Shown here piece after piece: positions 1 through 10,400 of a DNA stretch of 31,393 nucleotides. The notes under the pieces are model-generated. The model worked only from the letters and a program-made list of their open reading frames with translations. It made no database searches and had not been told where the DNA came from. The stretch covers positions 1-31,393 of the forward strand of contig PDHQ01000366.1 of NCBI GenBank assembly GCA_003339415.1, in the 5' to 3' direction. The DNA is from Ophiocordyceps camponoti-saundersi (nom. inval.) (lineage: Eukaryota; Ascomycota; Sordariomycetes; Hypocreales; Ophiocordycipitaceae). Position numbers and translations under genes: made by a program. Each line of letters starts with the position of its first letter. The first letter of the stretch is position 1.

Positions 1-108
1 TTTTTACTTTATTATATAAAATATATTATTAAGCTATTTATATAATAAATACTGCTTATATAATAAGAATAGTACTTTTAACTAGTATTTATATCTTAGA
101 TTATTACA
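1..108 (-). repeat. 3' LTR of element 1 (partial)
   Basis: Matches 4845-4952 almost base for base. On the minus strand it opens TGTAATAATC directly after a purine-rich tract, as an LTR should. The other copy opens TATAATAATC, which is the same start with TG changed to TA by RIP. The rest of this LTR lies before the window. Confidence 0.85.
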
Positions 109-122
109 CGTTCCCCTTTCTA
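109..122 (-). other. Polypurine tract of element 1
   Basis: On the minus strand this reads AGAAAGGGGAACG immediately before the TGTAATAATC start of the 3' LTR. A polypurine tract at this place primes plus-strand DNA synthesis in LTR retrotransposons. It fixes both the element's orientation and the LTR boundary. Confidence 0.75.
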
Positions 123-345
123 TAGTTTATAACCTTATAAACTTTACTATAGAAGAATAATATAAGGTATAAATAATAGTTAGTTAGTTAATTAGTTATT
201 TTTATTCTTATAAAAAAAGAAAGAGTATTTTAAAAAAACTTAATAAGGTAAAAATAATTAATTAAATTTTATATAGGGTTCCTATTATTATATTATTCGT
301 AACGTTCCCTTTTCTAAGGTTTTTAATCTTAAAAACTTCTTATTA
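123..345 (-). other. 3' non-coding part of element 1
   Basis: AT-rich sequence between the end of the chromodomain and the polypurine tract. No motif is recognisable. It is probably the element's 3' untranslated region. Confidence 0.4.
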
Positions 346-2425
346 AAGGTGTTTTTCTTTATTTTTATTAAATTTTTTAATAAGTTTAGGTGCCTTAGTT
401 AGGTGCTTAGTAGGTTCCTAGGTATTTTCTTTAGAAGGGTATCCCTTCTATTTTATTAGATAGTATACTATACTTTCTTCTATCTTTTTATCTATAATAG
501 CTTCAGGTTTATATTCTTCTTCTAATACCGTATTTTCGATATTTTCTTCTAATTTAGCATCTTTAGGTGCTTTTTCTAGTAAGGAAATATAAAATACTAA
601 ATAAATAAACATTCCTTTAGGAAGTTTAAGCTTATAATTAAAGTTATTTAGCTTTTCTTCTATAAGGAAAGGTCCTAATTTTTTAAATTCCAAGGACTAA
701 TTAGGCCGTTTTATTTCTATATTTTTCTTTAATAAATAAACCTTATCGTTTTTATTAAATAAAGGTTCTTTTTCGCGTTTCTTATTATAATAATAACTAA
801 TTCTTTTAGTTATAAAATCTAATTCTAATTTTATATAAGAATATAAAGATCTAAGCTATTTAGTGTTTAGAATAGCTTTTTTATTATTAGTTTTATCTAG
901 TAGTCCTAATCTATAAGCTTCTAGATTAAATCTATAATTCGCTATAATAGGTGTTATTTTAATAAATTCCGATTCGGCGGTATTATAAGCTAATTAGGCT
1001 ATAGGTAGGTTTATTACCTAATTATCTTATTCGTAATTAATATAGGCTCTAAGATATTATTTTAAAGTCTGATTTAGGCGTTCCGTAGCCCTATTAGTTT
1101 CCGGGTAGAAAGTAGTACTTAATTTATACTTAGTTCCTAGCTTAGATATAAGGCTAGTTTAGAATTTAGAGTTAAACTTAAGGTCTCTATCGCTTATAAT
1201 AACTTTAGGTAGGCCTCTATTTATTACTATTATTCTTAAAAATAAATAGCTTAATTTTTTAGTAGATAAAGCCTTTATCGTAAGTATAAAATAGCCGTAT
1301 TTAATTAATTTATTAGTTATAATTAGAATAAAATTATATTCCGTATTAGTTATAAGGTTTACCGATAAGGGTAATTTAATTATAAAATCTATAGCTATAT
1401 TTTCCTAAGGTTATTTAGTAACTATTATAAGTTATAAAAATCTATAAGGCTTATATCTCGAGGCTTTAGATTTATTATAAATATTATAGTTTTTAATAAC
1501 TTTAATAATAGCTTTTTTAAGGTTTTCCGTATTATAATAAGCTTTAATTTTATTATAAGTCTTTTATATTCCTTAATAGCCGTAAATAGGTAATTTATAG
1601 AATTCTTTAATTATAGTTTCTACTATATTCGGAGGTATAAATAACTTCTCTTTTATATAAGCTAAGTTATCTATCTACTTAATATCTTTATAATCCTTAA
1701 AATTAGTATCTTTATAAGCTTCTTTTATTTGTTTTAATATAGAATTATCGGCTTCTACTTTAAATATAGCGTTTAAGGTATTTTATTTTAAATTTCCTTT
1801 GTTATTTATTTTAAGGAAATTAGTTATTATAGGTATTATACCGGTATCTAAATCAGGTCTTCTACTAATAATATTAGCTCTTTTATTCTTACTTCCTTTT
1901 TTATATATAATTTCGTAATTATAATCTATAAGGAATTTAGCCTACCTAATTTATTAGCTATTTAAGGTTTGACTCGTATTAAAATAGCTTATATTTTTAT
2001 AGTTAGTATAAATCCTTAATTTAAATTCGTTTCCTAATACATAGTGCTTAAATTCTTTAATCGCTTTAATAATAGCTAAAAATTCTTTATTATAGATAGG
2101 ATAGTTAATTTCTAAATCTACTAGCTTTTTAGAATAGAAAGCTATAAGGTGTAATATAGTATTATTTTCCTAGCTTAATTAGGCTCTTATAGCGTAATTA
2201 GAAGCGTCGGTTTCTAAAATTAAAAGCTGTTTCGAATTGTAGGCTATTAATATAGGTGCTGAGATTAGCTTTTCTTTAAAGGAATTAAAAGCTATATTAG
2301 CTTCTTTAGTCTATTTAAAAGGTTCTTTTTTAGCTAATTTTATTACTATTAATATAGGAATAATTATATTAGAAAAGTCTTTAATAAACCTTCTATAATA
2401 ATTATAGTAACCTATAAATTACTAT
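346..2425 (-). pseudogene. Element 1 pol relic: RT thumb, RNase H, integrase, chromodomain
   Basis: Minus-strand coding relic. In order: an RT thumb motif ending NYYRRFIKDFSNI (about 2340-2425); an RNase H core LETDASNYAI (about 2170-2220); an integrase zinc-binding domain with a KLPIYGY start and His/Cys codons turned to Tyr (about 1440-1640); an integrase core with AIDFI and ISDRD (about 1190-1400); then the GPF/Y-like and chromodomain region (about 345-690). The chromodomain shows WKGY and TWEP with both Trp codons now TAG. The 246-bp open frame at 448-693 is only the least damaged part and has no real start codon. The reading breaks just upstream of the RT thumb. Integrase plus chromodomain direct insertion, often into heterochromatin, in this family. 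Confidence 0.8.
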
Positions 2426-3900
2426 ATATTTTTTCGTCTTCTTCTTTACTATCGGTTTCGATAATATAAAGATGTTCTGCCGTAAGAAGGGGTAATTCTT
2501 CTTTTTCCTTCTTAATTTTATCTTCCGGAATAAGGCTATCCTTTCTTTCTAAGGTAGGTTCGTAGTCTTCCCTTATTCCGTTAAGGTTATTAATATAGTT
2601 ATTAAAACTAAAAGTTAAAATAGAGCTTTCCGAAAGGCTATACTAGGTAAGTAAGTTAGAATAATAAGGAATTCCTTAAATTCCTTCTTTTCTATCTTTA
2701 AACTGTTTTTTCGTAACCTACTTATAAGATTTAAAAGGGTTATTTTTACCTAGCAGGTAAAGCTCTCCTCCGGAATCGAATTCCGTACTAGCTTCTAAAG
2801 GGCTTATAAGCTTTAGAGGCTTTTTCGTATTCCTAACTATATTCTAGCTATCTAGGAATAGCGTATCGGCTATAAGTTCCGGGTTATATTATTATCTTAG
2901 TTCTTCTTAGAATTCGTAAGCTTCTTAGTTTATATTATCCTTTTTCGTTAGTAGTTTAAATTTCGTACTACGAATAGTATACCGTTCCTTCCTATTTAGG
3001 CCTAGCATGTTACGATTAGTAGCTAGGTAGGAAGAAATAACGTTAATCGTCTTACTATTCGTAGAAGAGGTTTTTCCTATTTATTTTCCTTTTCCCTATT
3101 TTTTAAAGTAGTTTTTTATAATATAGCTTTCTTTCTTATAAAAGAAGCAGATAATAGGCTTCGAAGATACTATATCTAAATCTATAAGGTCTCCTTAATT
3201 AGCGTAATTTTTCTTATATTTTTTATTACCTTTATTAATATAAGAAGAGGTATTTTTACTTCCTTATTTTTGCTACTTTCTTTCGAAGAGTTAATCGTTA
3301 ATTTTAATAGCAGAAGCTATATAAGTAGATAGCTCTTTAAGTCTATCTTACTTATATAATTCGTCTTTAACTTTGTTTTTTAGTCTTTCGTAAAAAATAG
3401 CTATAAGGGCTTTATTTTCCTAATCTAACTTACTAGTTATTTATCTAAATTTAGCAGCGTAGCTAGAAGTAGCCCCTTTTTGCTATAAGGTTTATAATTT
3501 ATACTTTATAGTTCTAGCTTCGTCTTACTAACCGAAAACTTCCCGTAATTTTTCTTCGAATTAATCGAAGCTAGTAAAAATAAGCTCTATTTCTTCTTCT
3601 CGATTATCTATAAGTCCTAAATAATTTCTTAGTATAGGTTCGAACTAGTTTAAAGCTATACCTTCTAAGTAAGTAGAAGTATAAATTACCTTTATAGGTT
3701 TATTATAAAAGGCGGAAGAATAAAGCTTAAAGTAAGCTTTAATATTAGTTAAGAACGCTTATAAATCGTTATCTTTCCCGCTATAATATTTAGGTCTCGG
3801 GACCTTACTAATATCTATAATAGGTCTAGGATTAGTAGCGGTATAAGGGGGTGTAGGGGAGGTTATATTAGATATATTATATACTACTAGGTAGCGCCGC
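2426..3900 (-). pseudogene. Element 1 gag relic with CCHC zinc knuckle
   Basis: Minus-strand relic of a structural Gag protein. The capsid part (about 3300-3800) reads like Ty3 gag, with YLEGIALNQFEP followed by a region rich in Glu, Gln and Lys. A zinc knuckle lies at about 3110-3160: the spacing C-x2-C-x4-H-x4-C is kept, but three of its four metal-binding codons now encode Tyr, as expected from TGC/CAT to TAT-type RIP. The frame continues as an acidic, Lys-rich tail to about 2430, then joins abruptly to the RT thumb. Few stops interrupt it. No ATG remains. Confidence 0.75.
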
Positions 3901-4844
3901 TTATTTCCTAATTAGGAAAGAAAAAAGTGGATTTTTACCCTTTATTTCCGTGGAGATATATGCGATGAAAAAAGTACTATTTTTCTATTTTTCTATTTTT
4001 CTCTATTTTTTCTATTTTTCTAGGAAAGGAATTCTTTAGCATACTCTCTTCTTATTCTTCGTACTTATAAGGCAGTTATAGCAGTAAAGAAGCTTTTAAC
4101 GTGTTACGGATTATACCTATAATTACCTAATCTTACCCGTAGCCCTTAATCTAAGCTTCTAAAGATAAAAAGAGAAAAGGGGTAATAAGAAGGTAAGGGG
4201 CTTTACTTACTTTAACCGGGTAGTAGGTAGCCGGAATAAGAAATTTATAAAGTATAAATAAGTAAAAACTTCCTAAATAAGAATATCTTATAAGGTAGGG
4301 GAAGGTAATAGAGAGTAGGCTTTTATAATACTAATTATTTAGATTAAAAGCTTAGAGAAGAAGTAAAGGAAAGACCCTTTAAGGGAAGGAAGCCTTCCTT
4401 TTATAGTTTTCCTTCTCTAAGAAACTATCTAATTATATAAGCTAACTAGAAAGCTATAAAATACCGTAGAAGCTTTATATTATAAATATACTAGCAAATA
4501 GAATAGCTTTATCTTATTCTATTTTCTTCTATCGTATTCTTTTGCTTTAAAATTAAATTCCTGCTTTGAAATTAACTCTTAATTTTAAATTTACTATATT
4601 CCTTAGCGAATAGAATAGCTTTATTCTATTCTATTATATTCTATTAGCTTCTAGGCTAATAATAAATTATAATAGATAATCCTTTATTTATAATAGCTAA
4701 TATTTCTTTCCGTTTTTAACCGTTTCTAACCGTTCTTCTTATCTTAGGAATTTTATTCGTTATTCTTATCTTTATTATCTTATCTTATTATCCGGAGTTT
4801 AACCTTCCGAGGTTTAGCCGTAATTTAAATACTAAATACTAGTA
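3901..4844 (-). other. 5' leader and remaining 5' LTR sequence of element 1
   Basis: No coding motif seen. It holds a T-rich tandem tract of TTTTTCTA-like units (about 3976-4022) and two similar copies of an AATAGAATAGCTTTAT-type motif near 4496 and 4616. The inner edge of the 5' LTR lies somewhere here, but I could not find a convincing primer-binding site, so the LTR length is unknown. Confidence 0.4.
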
Positions 4845-4952
4845 TTTTTACTTTATTATATAAAATATATTATTAAGCTGTTTATATAATAAATACTGCT
4901 TATATAATAAGAATAGTACTTTTAACTAGTATTTATATCTTAGATTATTATA
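4845..4952 (-). repeat. 5' LTR of element 1 (matched part)
   Basis: Direct repeat of 1-108. Its outer end reads TATAATAATC on the minus strand, the RIP form of TGTAATAATC. The flank begins AGCGC at 4953. The matching target-site copy, if any, lies before the window. Confidence 0.85.
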
Positions 4953-6942
4953 AGCGCTATAATAATCTCCTAAGTTACTTAATTATAGTAAAGGATTTTA
5001 GGGAGAAGGCGGAGGAGGTAAATATTAGCCTAAAGCTAATATAAAAAAAGAAATAGGCGGATAAGGAATAAAGGGGAATAAGGGGCGGAGAGGTAGCGTT
5101 TTATTTATATAATAAAAAAAGAGGTTACTTAAAAAAGATAATTAGATATAAGGGGCGCTTAAATAAATATATAATTAAGTTTACCTTAAGCTATTATAAA
5201 AGCGTATATCCTCTTATATAAACTTAAAATAGTTTAATATTATATAATATTTAAAGGTATTAAGCGGCTTTTAAGTTAAAATAATATAATTTTTCTATTT
5301 TATAAAGATAAGTTAATAAGGCGTTTTACTTTATAAGCGCTAACTTTTAATATTTTTTATAGCGAGGATTTCTTTAACTTTATATTAATTAAAAGATAAG
5401 TTATTATAAAAAAGATAAAAGAGAGGATTTAGCTAAAAGTTAGTAAATAATTAAAATAGTAAAAGGTTATTAGTAATATATTTAATAAGGTTAATATAGA
5501 AAATAAGGTAAATATTAAGTAATATATTAAAAGTAATAATAAGCGGCGTTAATATAGCTATTATTTTATACTTAACTTTAAAATAATTAAGCTTCTAAAA
5601 TAAATAGTTAGATTATATATAAATAAGGTTAAGCTATATAAAATTGCTAATTTAAAACTATTCTATAAGTTAGCGAGACTTATTTAAAAAGTCTTATTAC
5701 CGCTACTAAGCTTAGGCGATTAAGGCTTATATTAGTTTAACGCTATTATAAAGAAAATAAGTAAATATTATAACCTAGCCTTTTAAGGAAAAAATAAGGG
5801 CGGCTACCTTTACTAATTAGTTAAGAAGGGTAATATCGAAGCTATAAAGTAAGCGGTTAAAACTTATATTTATTATAAATAAGTCTTAATTATTTAAAGT
5901 AAGCTAGTAAGTAAATAAATAATATAGCTAGTTAAACTATAAGAAGGAGATTATATAATAAAAAATAGCTTATATTTTTTATTTTTATTAGTTTAAGGGT
6001 AATATATTATAGAAAATAGTTTATTAACCTTAATAAAATAGTAAAAAGTAAATTAAAAGTAGCTTATTTAATTAAAACCGTAATTAGAAATTAACTTATA
6101 AGGGAAGCTATAAAACTACTACTAGTACTAAATAAAGCGCTTAATATATTACTTAATATTTATAAATATTATAGCTTTAAGCTAAATATATTTAAATAGA
6201 TAATTTATAATAATAATTAAGAAATAAGGCTAAGACTTTAAAATAATAAATAGCTTAGTTATAAAGTTTATAAAAAGGGTTATCTAAAACTATTTAAAAA
6301 GAGGTAATAGCTAAAATAACTCTTAATAATACTATTAATTAAGGTAGTTTTTATAATAATAATAATTATAAATAAAATATACTATTTTATAAATATATTA
6401 TTTTAATAAAACTTATATTAAAAAAATATAAAAGTAATATTTTTATTAAAATATCTTATTATAAGGGAATTATAAGTTTATTAAATAAGTATAATAGTTA
6501 AGGGTTTTTACTTAGAAACTTAGAGGCGGCCTTAAAATTATAGCTATCTATAAGTAAAAAAAGAGTAGTTTATAACTTATTTATAAATACCCGCTTTTAG
6601 CGGAAATTTCTAAGCGCTTAACTAAACCGCTTAATAGCGTATATAATAAAAGGGATTAGTATAAAAAGCCTCTAATTAAAAGTCCTATAAAGTCTTATTA
6701 TAAAAAGGGGCTAAGGTATTTTAAGTAAAAAGTATAGCTATAAGAGATTAAAATAAAGCTAAGCTAGACTAAACTAGCTATATTTTAAAAAAGTAAATAA
6801 ATATAAGCTATATAATTTAACTAAAGCGCTTTTTTATCCCGTAGCGATTCTATTCTTATTAAGAAAGTATATTAAGCTGCGACGCTTACGCGCTAAGATA
6901 ATATTAAAAGCGGAAGTTAAAAAAGTAAATATTTTAGCTTAA
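4953..6942 (-). pseudogene. Element 2 relic: RNase H end and integrase
   Basis: Continues the RNase H that starts above 8842: directly after the duplicated target site the minus-strand reading fits the usual QARW-then-Phe-rich end of Ty3 RNase H, through RIP. Further down, about 6370-6510, comes an integrase zinc-binding region recognisable from KPLTIILI, a His-to-Tyr position in TYNSLII, and CGR-like residues. The DDE core should lie at about 5700-6330 but is too damaged to place. From 4953 to about 5700 I see no certain motif; this could be the integrase C-terminus or unrelated sequence. Confidence 0.55.
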
Positions 6943-6959
6943 CGCGCTTAATATTTTAT
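6943..6959. repeat. Target-site duplication of LINE copy 1 (left)
   Basis: The 17-bp sequence CGCGCTTAATATTTTAT here is identical to 8826-8842. The two copies bracket the LINE fragment exactly and both lie in the RNase H reading of element 2. Confidence 0.85.
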
Positions 6960-8825
6960 AATAATAATATTTATATACTAGTATACTTAATATATAGCTT
7001 AGAATTATCCTATATATATTCTAAGAGTAGGAAAAACCGGAGAACTTAGAGTAAAACCCTCCCTTTAAGTATTACCTTAGTTTAGGGCCGGACTAGGTCC
7101 GCACTTAGCACTTTATACCTTAAATAAGTCTAGTAGTAATAAGTAATTAAGAAGCCGATATTTCCTCCGAAGCGAAGTTTACGGTAATAAAAATACGTAT
7201 AATCTAAGTCTAGTACGGAGTCTATATAGCTACTTATCTTCTTAAATATTATCGTTATTATAAATTAAATCCCTATACTTAATTATAATTAACTAAATAA
7301 TTTATTTAATTAAAGCTTTATTAATATAATTAAGGAATATATAAAAGTTTTACTAGCTTATAATAAACCCTATAATAGCTAATTTCGAAAAGTAGCTTAA
7401 CTATTATAATAAAGCTATAGATAAGTTTAGAGAGGGGGTTAGAAGCGGAGCTATTATATTCGCTTTTTAGTATTTCCGCCCTAGCTATTACTAAACTCTA
7501 ATTAGCGCTAGAAAAGGAGGAGGGGCGGTATATATAAAGTTCTAGTTTATAAATCTCTAAAGTTAGGAAATATAAGTATTTTTCGCCTAATCTTACGCTA
7601 CTCTTATCTTAAGGTAAAGTTAACTTTACCTAAGGTAAATCCCTTAATAAAGAGGGTAATAATATAGTTTTTTTTTATATATTATAAAATAAGCTAATTT
7701 ACTTTTTATATATAAAAAGGCGGAGTATTAGCTATATTATAGCTTCGCTATATAATATTTAGCGATATATTTAAGCTAGTAATATTTAAAATATTATTAA
7801 AATTAAACTTTTAGCTTATAAGGTTCCGCGTTAAAAATCTCTACTTATATTATTATATTTTTATTATAAATTTAGTTTATATTTATTATATTATTAATAA
7901 TAATTATAAAAAAGCTTTATTAAATTCCTAAATAATATTTTTTTATATATAGTTATATTATTAAAATTTTATTTAATAATTCGATCTTTTTCTAAAAAGC
8001 TTCCTTATTACTTTATTATAAAGCTTATATTAGTACCTTTTTTATAATAAGAGTATAATTTTTACTAATAAAATATACCTTTTCTCTAAAAATAATATAA
8101 AGCTATTTTAAATTAAACTAAAGCTTATAAATAATATCTTAGAATATTACTATAATATTACCGCTAAGTAATTTCTTTACTATAAAAGCTTAGCTTTACT
8201 TATAAAATTTATAGTTAACGCTTATTATAATTACCTTAAAGCTTTAAATTTAGAGCGGAGTAATAATAAAGTTAGAGTAAATTATAAGCTAACGCTTATA
8301 TTACTTAGGAACTTATTTTTTAATAATTTTCTTTAGCGTTTTAGCTATAATTATCGCTTATATTAGAGGAGTTTTACTTCTTTTAAAATTATAAAAAAAA
8401 GAGGAAATTATAGTTATAATAATTAAGGAAATATTTCTAATTAACGGAGTTAGAGTAAGGGGGGCGCTTTCCTAAACTTTCTCGAACTCCGTTACTTATT
8501 CGATAATTACCTATATAAAGATTAAGGCGTCCCCTAAAATAATCTTACTAATACTTACCTTAGCTTCTAATAAGGTAAAAAATATAGTAAACTTTTAAGT
8601 TTAAATTTATTATAATTTAGAGTAAAGCTATATTTTAGGTAAAAAATTTTCGTAATTATAATTAACTTATATAATATTACCCTCCTTTTTAGAGTTACTC
8701 CGGGCGTAGCTTAAGGCTATTATTATAAGGTAATAGAAAGAGTAGAGTCCGCTTATAATATAAAAATAAGAAGTTTATATTTACGTCGCTATAAGCGCAG
8801 AATTTATAGAATATATAAGAGTTAT
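6960..8825 (-). mobile_element. LINE copy 1: 5'-truncated 3' fragment
   Basis: 1866 bp read on the minus strand, homologous in inverted orientation to 21309-23183. It ends at 6960 in a short ATT-repeat tail and is flanked by a 17-bp target-site duplication. Variable 5' truncation, a simple-sequence 3' tail and a long duplication are the standard signs of LINE target-primed reverse transcription. The Tad1-like identity comes from copy 2, whose upstream part carries a LINE gag. The fragment has no readable protein motif; GC-richer patches shared with copy 2 lie at about 7030-7160, 7430-7620 and 8440-8560. It interrupts the RNase H of element 2. Confidence 0.8.
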
Positions 8826-8842
8826 CGCGCTTAATATTTTAT
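8826..8842. repeat. Target-site duplication of LINE copy 1 (right)
   Basis: Second copy of the 17-bp CGCGCTTAATATTTTAT. Homology between the two LINE copies stops exactly at its edge. Confidence 0.85.
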
Positions 8843-10400
8843 TATAGCTTTAAGTATAGTAAAATACTTTAAAGCTTTATAATCTATAAAGATAAAAAAT
8901 AGCTAAGTAACTTAGTATAGCTTAATAAATTATACTTTAAGGTAAAAAATAATAGCAAGAAGTTTTTTATTATAAATTATATAATTTTATTTTATAAGTA
9001 TAAGTTTTCTAAAATAATATATAATAAGCTAGAAAATATAATCTAAGCTAAACTAAGAAAAGTACCTACTAATTACTTTATTAGAATAGTTAGTTTTAAT
9101 AATAATATTATAATTTAGATTTTACTAAGCGAAGATAAGGGTAAAGATAAATATAAACTTAAGCGTATTAAAAGTAAGCTAGTATTTATTAGTTTAGTAG
9201 AAAAGCGCGCTATATTTTATAAGTTTAACTAAGGGGGCTATAAGGTTTAAAAAATAAGGTATAAAGTTATAATAGAAGTTAGCAAACTTAAGAAAATTAT
9301 ATATATTTTAAATATAAGTTAGCGCCTCCTATTTTAGAATTATAAAAACTTTAGTAAAATCTAGCTATATTTTTTTACTAGCGTAAATAATAAACTCTTA
9401 ATACTTAACTTTATAAATAATAAAGTTATATTTATTAAAGTTAAGGAAAAGCTTAGCTTAATAAAGATATAAGAGTATAACGCGTATTTTACGCTAATAA
9501 TTAGAATAAAAACTTTTTAAATAGATAAGGATATTATTTAAGTATATTATAATAAAGTTTATTAAAAAATTATTAAAAGTAATATTAATATAATATTAAA
9601 TATAATAAGCGTACTTATAAGGCTAAAAAGGTAAATAAAGTATTTAAAAAAATTAAACTAAATATAAAAAGCTATAAAGTATTCCTTACTCTTTATAATA
9701 TAAAGCTTATAAAAAGTAGTATAAATAATAAATTTTATAAATTATTAAATATTAAAAAAGCTATAAAGCGTCTCTTTAATAAGTAAAAAGGGATAATAAT
9801 CTTACTTTATTACTTTATTTAAAGCGCGATAATTAATATAAAAGCGCTACCCGCCTCCTAGCTTTTTTATAAATAAGATAAGGGTAGTTATAAATAATAA
9901 GCTAGCGTAGATTTATCTTTTATCTATTAAGTTAGTAATTTATTTCTTAACTTTAAGGAGATACTTATAAGGTATATTATAAAGTAAGCTTTAAAATAAA
10001 AGGGGTAAGGAATAATTAAGTTTCTAGTATAGTTAGATATAGTAATTATAATTATTATAATAAGGGGGTAATATACTTACTTTATCCTTATTAAAAAAGT
10101 TAGTAAAATCTAATATTTTAGAAAATAAAAAGAGGCTTATAATTAAGGTAAAAATCTTAATATATAAAACGCGAGAGATATCTTATAAGCTAATAGCGAG
10201 GAATTAGTAACTAATACGCTATTAGGATTTATAGCGGATAAGGGCCGCAAAAATAAAGCTAAGGATAGCTATAATAAAGTAAGTAACTCGCTAAGATTTA
10301 AAATATAAAATAATTAATCTATTAGTAAAGTAAACTATAACTTTTTACTTATTAAAATATAATAAAATATTATTATTTATTATTTAAAATAAGCTAAAAA
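8843..10400 (-). pseudogene. Element 2 relic: reverse transcriptase and RNase H
   Basis: Minus strand. A pre-RT motif FNKDKVSILPP lies at about 10070-10130, matching the DVF...LPPHR region before Ty3 reverse transcriptases. Next comes the GGG-RF-YRALNK motif at about 9830-9900 (Asp and Cys changed). The catalytic box now reads YLNNILIY at 9521-9544 in place of YLDDILIY: both aspartates are lost. RNase H follows at about 8843-9200, with an RKLTL...YNKKLLAI block matching the usual YDKELLAI. From 10150 to 10400 no motif is certain; the protease would be near here. The combined damage makes the enzyme inactive. Confidence 0.75.

Larger units (their letters stand above)
1..4952 (-). mobile_element. 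RIP-mutated Ty3/gypsy chromovirus (element 1), internally deleted
   Basis: An LTR retrotransposon read on the minus strand. The same 108-bp sequence stands at 1-108 and 4845-4952, differing by an A/G at position 36, as expected for the ends of two LTRs. Between them, on the minus strand, come a gag with a CCHC knuckle, an RT thumb and RNase H, an HHCC-type integrase and a chromodomain: the order of a Ty3/gypsy chromovirus. Protease and the RT fingers and palm are missing, so the copy could not have been autonomous. Its frames are easier to read than those of element 2, with stops mostly explained by CAA/CAG to TAA/TAG and TGG to TAG. The left LTR runs off the window. The family assignment rests on motifs read by eye. 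Confidence 0.85.

Noticed and set aside
448..693. An 81-codon minus-strand open frame as a separate small gene
   Set aside because: It is part of the integrase/chromodomain end of element 1, and the domain continues past its stop, where TAG replaces a Trp codon.
3976..4022. The TTTTTCTA tandem tract as a CRISPR-like or regulatory array
   Set aside because: Units are short and uneven without spacers; it is simple sequence in the element's leader.
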